Source of the DNA: Aureobasidium sp. EXF-3400
Taxonomy: Eukaryota > Ascomycota > Dothideomycetes > Dothideales > Saccotheciaceae
Direction of reading: 5' to 3'
DNA: 64,000 bases
Assembly (NCBI GenBank): GCA_024195585.1
Contig: SWBL01000212.1
Coordinates: forward strand, 1-64,000
Shown: one piece after another, positions 22,622 to 33,649 of the stretch
How positions within the stretch are numbered: the first letter of the stretch is position 1
Layout of the letters: each line of letters starts with the position of its first letter
The notes under the pieces: model-generated
Told to the model about the DNA's origin: nothing
What the model saw: the letters and a program-made list of their open reading frames with translations, nothing else
Database searches by the model: none
Program-made: the position numbers and the translations under genes

Positions 22622-22954
22622 TCTGTGGTGGACGAGGTCTCGCTGCTTCCAGCACGATGGAATTTTGGGCGATAGGCTTCTGCTCCAGTGAGAACCGCTG
22701 CACTATTGCATCGCGTGTTTTTTCTCCAACAATTGAGGCTCCAGAACCTTAACCAAGTACAAGCCTAACCGGCTTCACCATATGGCTGCCGTAAAGGGAA
22801 GAGAACCATGACCGTGCAGGACAGGCCATGCTGTTCTGGTGAAAAGATGCGAAAACGCTTGAGCCAGGCCGTCGGCAGGTAGCCGAAGAATGCAGGTCTA
22901 CACGGTGACGGTCAGGGCCATTGGTCTTCTGGAAAGCTGAAGATCCTAAACGGG

Positions 22955-24086
22955 CCGTTGACATCAATTGTTCGTAGTATATGCTGTAGGATCGGTCAGA
23001 CGTGTTTTTCGCAAGGCTGATGTGCAAGATGGCAAGGGCAGCCGCAAGTGTCAGTCTGAGTCCCGAAGGTTTGGTGCTTGAGGCAGACTTGTACGCCGTT
23101 AATATAGCCGTTGACACAGAATTCTGAGAAAAACGTCGAGTGAGGTCAACGGACCGTTATGGAGGGCAAAGCGAGTTGAGCATCAGAAGCGATCTGAAGA
23201 ACAATTGGCTGGACTTTGCGGCAGTCGCCTTCTACCACGCGGTAACAACGTCTGACCGTTAGGAAAATCAACCGTTGGAATAAGTTCCCTCAGTAACAGC
23301 TGATTTGGGTCGAAGAAAATGTACGAGAGGGTCGACAGCACGATAGTAGAGGCAATATGTGCAGGGTGGCTGCGGTTGGCGGTGCCAATTTCCTACAAGC
23401 TCAGTATGCTTCAATGCTATCCCGTATAGAGGCGCCGTTAAAGCGAGCAGCCGAGTTTTGCCAAAAGTTATACCTTATCACCACCTAAATTTGTAAGAGT
23501 AGAGAGTGTGTTAGCGCGAGGGTCGCTATTGCTACGGGGTCTATGTGGATCGATCTGTACTTTGGGTCAATAAACAGAAAATGTAGGCCGACAGTCAGGT
23601 CAGGGATGAGACAGCAGGGTAAGCGAAGAGGAGTCTGTCGAGAAGCGTGAAGGAGCAACCACTCGGCAGGGCCGATGTGGGCTCGCGTGACAGCAGCATG
23701 CAGACGTGGGTCTTCAGGTATCGCAGACAACGGTATGGGCGGAGATGTCAAGCAGGAGGAGACGTTGTCAGGGCTTGGTCAGGCTACGGCAGAGGCCCGA
23801 AGCGGTCGGCGTGTCGCTCTGTTGTAAGGCCAGAAGAATACGCCTCAGACATGACTGATCGACACTCGCGTAAATGGTCAGGGCACGTGGAATTGGTAGT
23901 TATTGGGGGAGTCGAGGTTTCTCGTTGTATAGCCTGGGCGAGAAGATCCAAGTTCACCAGTCGCTAGCGGAGACAGAAGCGACGCCCAGACCGTTAAGAG
24001 TTGCTTGACAAATCCGTGGGCAAGCTGAGCCGACGAAACACGTGCGAGAGCTCTCGATGCGGCTTTTAGATGGGATATTACCGTTG
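22955..24086. promoter_or_regulatory. cluster of eleven YAACGG (Myb-type) motifs
   Basis: CCGTTA or CCGTTG (or the complement CAACGG) occurs with first bases at 22955, 23096, 23108, 23147, 23154, 23256, 23272, 23435, 23728, 23991 and 24081. Six fall within 23096-23277. YAACGG is the classic Myb-domain recognition core; the binding factor in this fungus is unknown. Confidence 0.55.
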
Positions 24087-24159
24087 ACCGGCTTGTACAA
24101 GCTGTTGATTTCATCCAGATGCTTCCAACATTTACATACAAGCCGTCACCTCAACAATA

Positions 24160-24824
24160 ATGTCAGATGTACCATCGAGTCGCCCCCGGAAGGTGTGCTT
24201 TGTGACAATCGGCGCGACCGCCTCCTTCGCGACTCTAGTCCGAGCCACTGTCTCGTTGTCCTTCTGCCACTCTCTTGAACAGAATCAGTATACCGACTTG
24301 ATTGTCCAGTATGGCGCCGATGGTAGTGCTTTGTTCCAGTCACTTGTACAAGACATAAACTCGGACAAACAAGGGACCAACATCAATGTGTCTGGATTCG
24401 GACTGGACACGAGTGGTCTGTCGCAATATATGAAGCTGGCAAAGACCGGTGGAGACAGCGGTGTCGAAGGCCTTGTCGTCAGCCATGCCGGCTCAGGCAC
24501 CATCCTTGATGCTCTGCGTATCGACGTGCCGCTCGTCGTTGTGCCCAACTCGGAGCTCTTGGACAATCACCAGGTCGAACTAGCAGACGCCCTTGCTGAG
24601 CAGGAATATGTTGTCCATGGCAGACTGGAGTAGGTCCCTTCCCTAATCCTGATGTCTACTCTGAACGCTGACAGTTGCACAGGAACCTACCACAAGCCCT
24701 ACTCGATGCCGAAAAACTGCGACTCCGCAAAAAGGCATGGCCACCAGTCAACTCGGGCACACACCGACAAACGAAAGGCCTCGCTGCCGTCGTCGACGAA
24801 GAGATGGGGTTCTTGGTTGATTGA
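24160..24824 (+). CDS. ALG13: UDP-GlcNAc transferase catalytic subunit Alg13
   Basis: Catalytic half of the Alg13-Alg14 enzyme that adds the second GlcNAc to dolichol-PP-GlcNAc on the cytosolic face of the ER. Two exons, 24160-24629 and 24683-24824, give 203 residues. Of two possible acceptors (24674 and 24682) only the second keeps the family frame, joining HGRLE to NLPQALLDAEKL. Recognisable blocks are CFVTIGATASF near the N-terminus, YTDLIVQYGADG, the glycosyltransferase-28 C-terminal motif VSHAGSGTILDAL with VPLVVVPN, DNHQVELADAL, and the C-terminal KGLAAVVDEEMGFLVD typical of fungal Alg13. It lacks a membrane segment, as expected, since Alg14 supplies the anchor. Confidence 0.92.
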
Positions 24825-25293
24825 GCCTGGAGCTCTCCACTTGTACGCACGCCGCCAAACTTTGGATAAGATGCGACCGCATAGCCGAGACATGATCAAC
24901 ATGCATTTACGACATCACCAAGCATCATCATCAGCTTGGATATACACATCACATGGCCTTTTGGATGATAGGGCACATCGTACGGCACCAGGATATGGCA
25001 CAAGCCAGTTGTGTTGATCGGCAGTGCGGGGTCCATCGTCAGTCAAGCTTCGCCCACAACCTCACAATACGACCTCGACGGCAGAAGATGAAATAATTCT
25101 TCCGCTTGTCTGTGTCTACACCGCATGCTCGATGCGGGCAGTGTGGGAACGAAGCACAAAGTATCTTTCCTGAAACAACGTCTTCAGCCGACATTTACAA
25201 CGACTGCAGCTATGAAAGAGTATAAATTCCTGGCCTTCCTCGGCTTGTCATGTTGATCTTTGACCCTCTCCCATCACGCAACGAACAACAAAT
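24825..25293. other. intergenic region
   Basis: Contains the ALG13 3' region and the promoter of the GDSL gene, with a TATA box near its end. Confidence 0.4.
25221..25227 (+). promoter_or_regulatory. TATA box of the GDSL gene
   Basis: TATAAAT, 73 bases upstream of the ATG at 25294. Confidence 0.5.
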
Positions 25294-26379
25294 ATGGTCT
25301 GGACATCAGCCCTCCCACTCGCCGCTGCGGTATTGAGTCTGTCCAATGTAGTCGATGGTCTACCAAATAGCTAGTCGAAGAAAGGACACTACCCTGGTTG
25401 GGCTGGAATTAAGCATATTTTCGCCTTGTGAGATATTCGTAGCACATGCCCTGACATATCACTCACGAAAGCAAAAGCGGTGATTCGTACACGACTACTG
25501 GCTTCAACACATCTCTCACGCAGCCAGGACCTGGCAATCCTCTCGGCAATCCGACGTACCCGTAAGCATTCCACCGCAATGAGGACTATGTCAGCATATT
25601 GATACGATAGTAGAGGCTACACGTCTTCCAACGGACCCAACTGGATCGACTATCTGACGACGACGTACAACAAAACGTTCGTCGAGACAGTCAATCTGGC
25701 GTATGGCGGTGCAACCGTTGATTCCACTCTTGTGGCACCCTATCTCCCCACCGTACTGTCTGTAAAACAACAAGTCCAAAGCGAGTATCTGCCAATCTAC
25801 GCTTCGCGCTCTTCTCCCGTCCCATGGACCTCAGACGACACTCTATTCACGATCTTCATCGGTATCAACGATATTGGCAACAGCTACGCTTCACGAAATG
25901 CAACTCTGCTTTCTATAATCTTCTCCGAGCTCTCCGGTCTCGTAGACCAGCTCTACAGCAGCGGCGCACGCAATTTTCTCTTCTTAAATGTGCCTCCTGT
26001 GGATCAGTCACCCCTGACTCAATCAGCCGGCCCCTCAGCCCAATCCCTGGAAGCAAACGACATAGCAGATTGGAACAATCGAGTCAGCTCTCTCTCCAGA
26101 TCCCTGACCAAAAAGCACAACGATGTCACATCCTTCGTTTTCGATACACACAAGATCTTTTCTCGCGTTATCGAGCATCCATGTGCTTACCCGCAAACCT
26201 GTCCGTATAAGAATACCACCGCGTTTTGCACGGAATACCAGAACGGAACACCTACGCCAACTTCTTTTGATCCTGCGTGTGGAATTCCGGTGGATGAGTA
26301 CTTGTGGTTGAATAGCTTGCATCCGACATTTAGGATGCATGAGGCTATTGCTTCGCAGATTGTTAAATTGATTAAGTAG
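25294..26379 (+). pseudogene. GDSL/SGNH secreted esterase with an in-frame stop
   Basis: Exons 25294-25427, 25478-25561 and 25614-26379 encode a signal peptide (about 20 residues, MVWTSALPLAAAVLSLSNVV) and a complete SGNH hydrolase resembling carbohydrate esterase family 16. The motifs are FAFGDSYTTTGFN (nucleophile Ser), YGGATVDS (Gly block), FIGINDIGNS (Asn block) and LNSLHPT (His block). In the last block Asn stands where the catalytic Asp of the D-x-x-H dyad is usual. A TAG at 25372-25374 lies between signal peptide and catalytic domain in the reading frame. Either the gene is broken there, or a 45-nt in-frame intron (25330-25374, weak GTATTG donor) removes the TAG together with much of the signal peptide. 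The rest shows no decay, so any break is recent. Confidence 0.7.
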
Positions 26380-27259
26380 GATAGAAGAGACTAGTTTTCG
26401 ATCTTTTGTTCAGCATATTGCAAAATGACTATCTTTATCAATTGGAATCAATGTTTTGGTCTTTGTCCGCATGTCGGTCTTAAGTATTTCGTGCGATCCT
26501 CCAGGTGCTCAAAGTGTATAGATACGTGTACTTATCCACAAGCACAGTTCCTTTGCTATATAACATATACCTAATAAAGCCACAAATTCGACATTTTCCC
26601 ACAAGGTTTTCGCTCACCTGTAAACGAACGTGTGACGGTCTTCATTCAGTAGCATTTTTTCAATATCCCGTGACTCTTTTCGAAACACAAAAGCCGTTGA
26701 GAGTCGAAACGGCGTGGAATGATGGTCAAGGTCATCACCCTGGTATCAATATGTTTCTCTATCCATCCGCTCAACCTCTTGAAAGAAGAGTTGAAATATA
26801 CATTGAACGCATACAGTACACTCTTACACTTCTTGGGGATGTATAGTGACTGGATCCATGGACTTTTGTAGTCGTGATACCTACGAACAATTGTTTCCAA
26901 CTTCGGTGGTAAGATTATGGGAGGATGAGGTTGAGTGACCAGATGAGAGTGTTGTTCCGATTAGATTGCACGATACTTCCTGGAGGCTATCGTCGCATGG
27001 TCGGATAGACACAACATACGCTTTATAACGTTTGCCAAGGTATTAATTGTACTTGAGGAATAGAGGAAGGGGGGAGAAGACTAAAGACACAGAAGCCAGG
27101 GTGATCCCTATCGCAAGATGACTTGGTGGTGAACTCCGAACCTAGAGTCTCAGCTCAAGAGACTCAAAGAAAAAGCAAATTCCCTGCGATGCTCATCTTG
27201 AGTGCTCCCAGTGTCGTAAAAACCGAGACTTTTCCAAAGTAGGCCCATCTACGGGGACT
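26380..27259. other. convergent 3' intergenic region
   Basis: About 880 bases between convergent genes. It is AT-richer than the neighbouring coding sequence and holds no convincing ORF. Confidence 0.4.
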
Positions 27260-28708
27260 CTATCCTTTAACCCTGCCCTCTGTCGACAGCCAGGTCGCAA
27301 ACTCCACAGGGTTGCGAGTTTGCATGAAAACGGTACTAGACAGAGTTAGCCGTGAGCTTAAGGGTGTGGGAAGTATACATACCCTGGGCCTGTAAACTTG
27401 CAGACCAAGCCCTCACTGGCACTCAGATTGGAGATTATTCCGCCACTTGCAACACGCTCCAGGACGTACTTGGCGTTCCACGCAACCAGGTGGCCATTGT
27501 CGATGATGTACTTCTCACCCTCTTGAAGCTGTTTTGGATTAGTATCACATCCTCAGTCGTGATGATGACAAGACAGGCTCACATCTTTGCGAATAATGGC
27601 TCCCAAGCTGCTGATCCACATGATGCCTATGCCTGACACTTTGTAGACGAAGAAGCCTTCGCCCGAGAACATGGCCTTGCTCAGACCTTGAGCTTTGTAA
27701 TCCTTGACGACGCCTGCAAACAGTGTCAGTACGAGCTAGCCCGCATGATGCATTGAGTGACTCACCCTGAGTGCAAGCCAGGAAAGCATCTTTGCCCACG
27801 TTCCAGGTCTCGTGTCCTGTAAGTCGGATGTTGGTAATGTCGCCGAGAGATGGTGGAGCGAGCAACAGTTCGCCAGGACCAGTATAGGTAGATGTGGCCA
27901 TATGACCACCGGCGACCAGTTTCTTGAAGGAGAACTTAATCGCACCTTGCAAAGACATGGTCGCGGACATGGCAATCATAGCTCCTGGTCTAACGGTGAG
28001 AGGACAGCCCATAGCAAGTTGAAGTGTAAGGATGGTGTTTGTGTCTCTGTGGCTGATTCTGTAACTTCCTCCGTTGAAAGTGCCTACATCGTCGACGGTT
28101 GCGCCTGCTCCGACGAAATGAGTCTGAGGCGGAGCACCTCCTGGCAGATTGCTCGTCATTGAAGTATTCAGCGATGGTCTAGCAGGCTCTTTCGCTTTCT
28201 CCGAGGAGGGCTGTAGATCCTGAGGGGGACCGGGGTAGTAAGGTAAGGCTTGTTGCTGGGGCGAGACGGGACTTTGCTCGTATTCGTGTGCACCTATAAT
28301 GCCAGCAGGTGGAGGCGGCGATGACGGTGGGGATACGAATTGGGTTTGAATAAGTTGCGGAGCAGCGTTGTACGAGAAGCGATTGGTCTCTGGCGGAGGC
28401 ACGAAGTGCTGTTGTGATGATGGCTGGGATTGGGGAGCTGGTGAGTAGGAAGCGCTCCCTCCGCTGCGATGTTGGTCGACAACCGGCGGGGGTGGATAAT
28501 GCTGTGTGCTGGTTGGAGGACTATGTGAGGCTGGAGGGGCAAAATAGCTCTGCTGCTCTGTACAGTTTTATGTCAGACAATGCCACCGACAATTGACTGA
28601 TGTGTTTACCTTGAGGAGGAGCTAGGAGTTGTTCGTCAGCGGTGCTCATGATGATTAATTAATGGATAATGACTTACGAGGAAAGTACTGGGCTTGAGTG
28701 TTCGCCAT
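27260..28708 (-). CDS. AIM24/DUF124 family protein
   Basis: Six coding exons on the minus strand: 28708-28678, 28621-28610 (12 nt), 28557-27766, 27713-27583, 27528-27383 and 27335-27260, giving 395 residues. The first 160 residues are Pro/Gln-rich and disordered. The AIM24 beta-roll domain begins near [18 protein letters not shown] and continues through [54 protein letters not shown] and [14 protein letters not shown] to the C-terminus. Yeast Aim24 sits in the mitochondrial inner membrane and supports cristae; this paralogue has no presequence and a long disordered N-terminus, so its location is uncertain. Skipping the 12-nt exon also keeps frame, and an ATG in the first intron gives another in-frame N-terminus. 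Confidence 0.85.
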
Positions 28709-29865
28709 GATTGTTAAGTAGCGCGATGAACCAAGGAAAGAACGACTATCCTCTGTTTGTGATTGTACCTTCTTGGTCCAGCTTCCAGCACAAGAGACGA
28801 GCTCAATTCAAGGACAGATGAGATCAATGTAACTACCAGAGCAGAGATTGAAAACGAAAAGTAAGACTTACATCGAGGCCGCGACCTGGCGGCCATCTTG
28901 TATTATTAAGTGCTCCCTACCTCATAGCCTGGTGAGCATGCTGCAGGTCGCTATGTGATGCGATTGGAGCGATGCCCCACTACTGCAAGCGCTGCCATCA
29001 GCGTCGGCGGTTACAGTCCTTGGCTGCGAGACACGAACATCACCTTGACTTGTTGCCCAACTGGTCCTTGTTCTCCATCTACAAGAGACCGTTATGCTTC
29101 TTGGGAGTTCGTGTCCTCGGTATGCACGACACGTCCCGCCAGTTCTCAGGCTTGTCGCGTCTCGTATCCAAGTGCATCGCGTATGCAACGAAATTGCACC
29201 TACAGACGCATAGGATCACCAGCGAATCCTTCTGACATCGTCTGATTCTCACAAGGCGCAGTCTGTCCAATCTACACGCCGGCAGCTGTAGACAAGCAGC
29301 ACACAGCAGTGAATTCAATTGGTCTTCTCCTCGAATGAGTCAGCCTCGAGCCAACGGTACCCCACGCTTCGGGATATTCGCTTATCCGCGCTAAAGACAC
29401 CCCCTGTAGCTTGCTGTAATCACTCCTGTTAGCAGTGGGTGAGCTAAGCTGGGTGTGCTCAGACCTCATCCCACTTCCTGGAGCCGACTATTCCTATTTG
29501 AGGACACCGCGATGGCTTGCTCTTGATTGGCCAATTTTACGCTGGAAGGATGGATACGAAGGCTTAGCTCCTCTCCGGTGACTCGACCGGGAGCACTGCC
29601 ATCTGAGCGTACTTACTCGGCTGGTGTCCAGACTCGAGTCTCTTGATCTTTTGTTTCTTATCATTCTTTTCGACAGTCTCGCTCACCAACCGTAAACACA
29701 CGGTGTGGTCTTGCCAATAGAAGCGACCTACCGCAAAACCGCTGCCTTGATAACCACCATATCGTTCGCAGACTGCGAGCAGCTCTCTACTCACTTATCT
29801 CTACTTTTCAAAGAGAAATCAAAATTTCTTCCTTCTCAAACTTCGTTCAAAACTCATCCTTAACA
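28709..29865. other. divergent promoter region
   Basis: About 1.16 kb between the divergent AIM24 and half-zinc-cluster genes. Small overlapping ORFs on both strands have no support. CT-rich sequence just before 29866 fits a core promoter. Confidence 0.4.
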
Positions 29866-32300
29866 ATGGACATGTCTACCCAAATACCCATGGTTGGCTT
29901 CTTCATCTACCGCTCAGGTGAACAAGCCGATCCCACCGCTCTCGAATTCTGCCCTCCCAAGGGTTCGGACGAGCTCTTCTGTAATAACATCCATTTCTAA
30001 AATCATGTCAACATAGCTGACAAGCCCTAGTCGCCTTGAAGACAGCCTACCCTCACGTCAAGACCCATTCCGACCGCATGAGAAATGCAGTCATCGAGTT
30101 TCTCAAGCAAGAACTTACCGAGGAACAAAACCAAATGACGACCCCTATCATCCCTATGGAAGCCGATATGTCTTACGATGTTTCGACTGAATCTCCCTGG
30201 TGGCCCTCCCTGGACTCCAATGCTTCTACTCTCAGCAGCCCTGATCTCTTCAACCTGGCCACTCCTGCATCAATGTCCTCTTCTCAAGCTCCCACAATGA
30301 GCCGCCAGAACTCCTCATCTCAGCCCAGCACTAGTCAAAAAGCTAAGCCTGGACTTGAAGAGATGACCGGTGTCTTCAGCTTGTCGTCCACCTCTCAACC
30401 CAAGACCCGTGTACGCAGGAAGATGACCGAGTCCGAAAAGCTCGAGTACCGCAAGCGTCGTATCGTCAAAGCCTGCGATTCATGCAGCAAGCGTAAGCGA
30501 AAGTGCTCTCACAACCAGCCCGAGATGGAGAAGGTCCGCTCTTCTAAGGTCACCAAAATTAAGGCACCAGGATCAAACATCAACTCGGCGTGCGTAGCAC
30601 AGATCGAGAAAGCCATCTTCCAACCTGCGGAGCCTTCTATCGTCGATGAAGATCCTTTTGTGTTCCTGAACCAGAACATGTTCAGCGACCTCCCCATTAC
30701 TGATGACTTCATCTTCGACAACGCTACGATCTCTCAAGCTCCTCAGCAGACTACCTGGCCGTGGAGCGATACCGCTGATTGGACTCTTATTGACACTCCT
30801 CTACTCGCTCAAGCATCGCCATCCTACCAACAAGCACTCTTCCCCACATCCACCGGCCTCCTTTCACCACAGCCGACACCACAACTAGAACTGGTACACG
30901 AGCCGGCAGAACAAATACGTGCCTCAGAATCACCGACTGCTACACAAACGCCTACTCGCACCTGGCGCACATTCTCAGACTTCTCCCGTACAGCATTCTC
31001 TACCGCCGACGGACTCGACGGCAAAGAGCAAACCGCGTTTATGGGTCTCTCGTCTCCAGGCGACATGATGTCGCCATCTCAACTACGTGACTTGTACTCT
31101 CCTATGGCACTTCTTACCGGAACTCAACCTTCTCTTCTCAGCGGCTCCGCGATTGAGAACTCGATCATGCCTTCGGGCAGCGCCGAGATGTCGCCACAAC
31201 TTGTTCCACAGGCATCTGGACGAACCGCGAATGCTCACCGCCCTGAAGTACCACAACTCCAAGGCGTCAGTGGCGGAATTGCTAGCGATGGTCTGATCAG
31301 TCGACCAAGCCAAGCGATCTCACAACAAGCAAGCAATGGTCAAGCTGGCGCAGGAATACGCCATGTACTGACCGAAAACATTACCACGTCTCCCACGACC
31401 ATGTCGGGAGACCGACATATCGGGAAATCAAGCGGAAGCGACAGCAATGGTAAACATCACCTCAATCGTCAATTTTTTGATGAGCATCTTTCTAACAATG
31501 AAACAGCTACGTCTCCCGAACCCGGAATTCAGAGGATGGCTAGAACGATCCTACCTGCTAGATCGTCTGCAGGAATATCACTCGCCTCGGCCAGTGCATC
31601 CGCAGGACTATCAGAAATCTCGCCCAGTGCATCTGATCAAGTAACCGCCCCGACTGCTGGCGTCAGCAGTCACGGAATTGGTAGCGCGACGAGATGTCAC
31701 CCTACCGCTCCTGAAAACATGCGTCACGAAAGGATTGCTGCTAGTGGAGAAGCATCCTCAACAGCCCGACCATCCAGTCTATCAGCCGACTCGACCAGTA
31801 CATCGTCATCAACGAGTATGGCTCGCACTGGACCCGACAGTCCGCGATCACGATCTCAGACTGCCAGTCCAGACCTACATGGCGGAATATCTGCCGCAGC
31901 CGTCACGCCAACCATACCCTCCGATGCGATCGCCCATGACAAGGATTCCAGGAAGCCAACCTCGGCCACGCAGGCCAAGGCGCACTCCAAGGAGTCTGGA
32001 ATTCTTGCCAGTAGCGAGACTGCAGCACCTCAAGCAGCAGCGACGCCGGCAGAGCCTCTACGACACCGTCACAAGCGATCGCCCGGAAAGGCCATTGCTC
32101 CTGCAACCTCTGCACGTCTTGGTTCTGACCTTGATGATACAAGGATTGCGGCTGCTGTGTTGGTGGCTCAGGTTTGCATGACATGGCGGGCTATGGCTAG
32201 CGCGTTCGTGCAAACCATGTCGACACAGAAGTCTCGTGGAAGCAACTATAGAGATTGCCAGTCTCTGTCTGTTTCTCGGGCTGTGCTGTTGGCTGCTTAG
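29866..32300 (+). CDS. regulator-like protein with a half zinc cluster
   Basis: Exons 29866-29980, 30031-31449 and 31507-32300 give 775 residues. The N-terminus MVGFFIYRSGEQADPTALEF...ELFFALKTAYPHVKTHSDRM looks like a small conserved domain. A basic region RRKMTESEKLEYRKRRIVKAC leads into CDSCSKRKRKC (Cys187, 190, 197), the first half of a Zn(II)2Cys6 motif, but the second Cys trio is absent and HNQPEMEKVRSS follows. The remaining 550 residues are Ser, Thr, Pro, Ala and Gln rich and look disordered, like an activation region. The second intron (31450-31506) is 57 nt and open, so retaining it only adds 19 residues. A coding-like segment after an intron-like gap (32365-32429) may be an unplaced last exon. 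A nuclear role is inference. Confidence 0.75.
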
Positions 32301-32947
32301 CACGACGAGGGTGAGCTCGATAAACGATTTGTTTTATTTTTGATAGCGTTTTTGTTCTTTGATATTTTGCAGGATGGTATTGATGATGATGGGGAAGAAG
32401 TTGGAGATTCAGAGATGATTGACATCTAAGCACGAAAAGCGATCTGGCGTTTGTTTCAATTTTTGTTTATTCCTTTTGTCATTATTCTCATCTACACATC
32501 GTGGATAGAGGAACTTTACTACATCTCGCCGTCGCTAGAGATACTTTGCCGAATGCAAGTTGATCATCAACATATCCTACTCGTGTATCTGTGTCTCTAT
32601 CCTGTGCGTTGCGGATGATATCCTCCTTGATGCAACCACTCCTGTCTGATCCAACGACATGCACCGATCTTGGCCTTCGCGATGTGTAAGGTCCACGCTG
32701 ATAGGAGTCAAAAAGCACCTCATAGCTCGATTCATCCCTTCCAGTATTTTGCTATTGATCAGAAGTTCTTAGACCGTAGTGATATGACGGGCGACGAAAC
32801 TACACGTCCATCTGCAGACGTGTCCACCATAGCTTCTTGCGGAATGTCGTATGATGGCGTCCAAGGTCAAGGAAGTGATATACTGGCAGCAGTGTGGGTT
32901 CTCTTTGTATTGTGTCTTCAGTTCTGTGTCTTTTCTTCGCACACTTC
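32301..32947. other. convergent 3' intergenic region
   Basis: Contains a possible last exon of the preceding gene up to 32429; beyond that no gene is seen. Confidence 0.35.
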
Positions 32948-33342
32948 TCACAGCGAGGCAGCAGCTTCGACTGCACCGATGCCTTTGAAAAGTCCAGGAT
33001 TCGTGATTTCGATATGTACAGGGTATTTCCATTCCATGTATTTGGCCCAGCCTATCATTCTATACATCAGTATTCATGTATCAAGGAGAGTGAGTTCAAC
33101 GACTGACCCCAATAGGCGGCTTTACGGCCAAAGTACTTGCCCAGGTAGGGCACAAGCACCATTGTGAGTAACAATTCGAGCTGTTGTAGTGACTCTTTCC
33201 ATTCTCTTTCGGCGTCTGATTGCCATTCTTCTTCTGAGGGTGAGATGGAGGTTGTGCTGGCCGAGGTTGAGGGGAGGGAGTCGAGATCGTCTGAAGATGG
33301 TGATACAGCGCGAGGGATATTGTCGTATGATTGGTCGGACAT
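32948..33342 (-). CDS. small single-pass protein, Mim2-like
   Basis: Two exons, 33342-33108 and 33051-32948, give 112 residues; the join reads RKAAYWGWAKYMEWKYP. An acidic, Ser-rich N-terminus (SEEEWQSDAEREWKESLQQ) is followed by one hydrophobic helix, LELLLTMVLVPYLGKYFGR, then the aromatic segment AYWGWAKYMEWKYP. This layout resembles the fungal Mim2 family, small mitochondrial outer-membrane proteins that insert alpha-helical outer-membrane proteins together with Mim1. I assign it by pattern from memory, so the family name is tentative, but the spliced gene itself is convincing. It is divergent from NOP13. Confidence 0.65.
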
Positions 33343-33649
33343 GTTTGCTGCTTATTCGCTTGTTCGAATAGTAGGGGAAAGGGCGTTGATTCGATGTCTC
33401 TCAAAGCAGGGCAGGGACGTTGATGTGGCTGCTATGTCTTGATCTCCAGCTCTCTCTTCTCGTCAGTCGGAGCAGTCGCGCTGCATGACGACCCACGACT
33501 CACGAACCACGCGGCATTCCCGAACTTCCGACCAGTGCAATATCTCTTGGCACTTCCCCACGTTTCCAACCCCAGACTCGGGTGCTAAAATAATCAGGAA
33601 AAAAAAGTCTCGCTGAAGTTCGTCTTTGAACAAATAACACAACACAAAC
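33343..33649. other. divergent promoter region
   Basis: About 300 bases shared by the Mim2-like gene and NOP13. No ORF of note. Confidence 0.4.

Larger units (their letters stand above)
22457..24159. other. long divergent intergenic region
   Basis: About 1.7 kb between the divergent secreted repeat-protein and ALG13 genes. Short ORFs are unconvincing. Its right two thirds hold a dense cluster of YAACGG hexamers, listed separately. Confidence 0.5.

Noticed and set aside
23485..23751. 88-codon minus-strand ORF with hydrophobic parts
   Set aside because: No signal peptide or family resemblance; sits within the YAACGG-rich region.
32670..33167. 165-codon plus-strand ORF
   Set aside because: Overlaps the well-supported spliced Mim2-like gene on the other strand.
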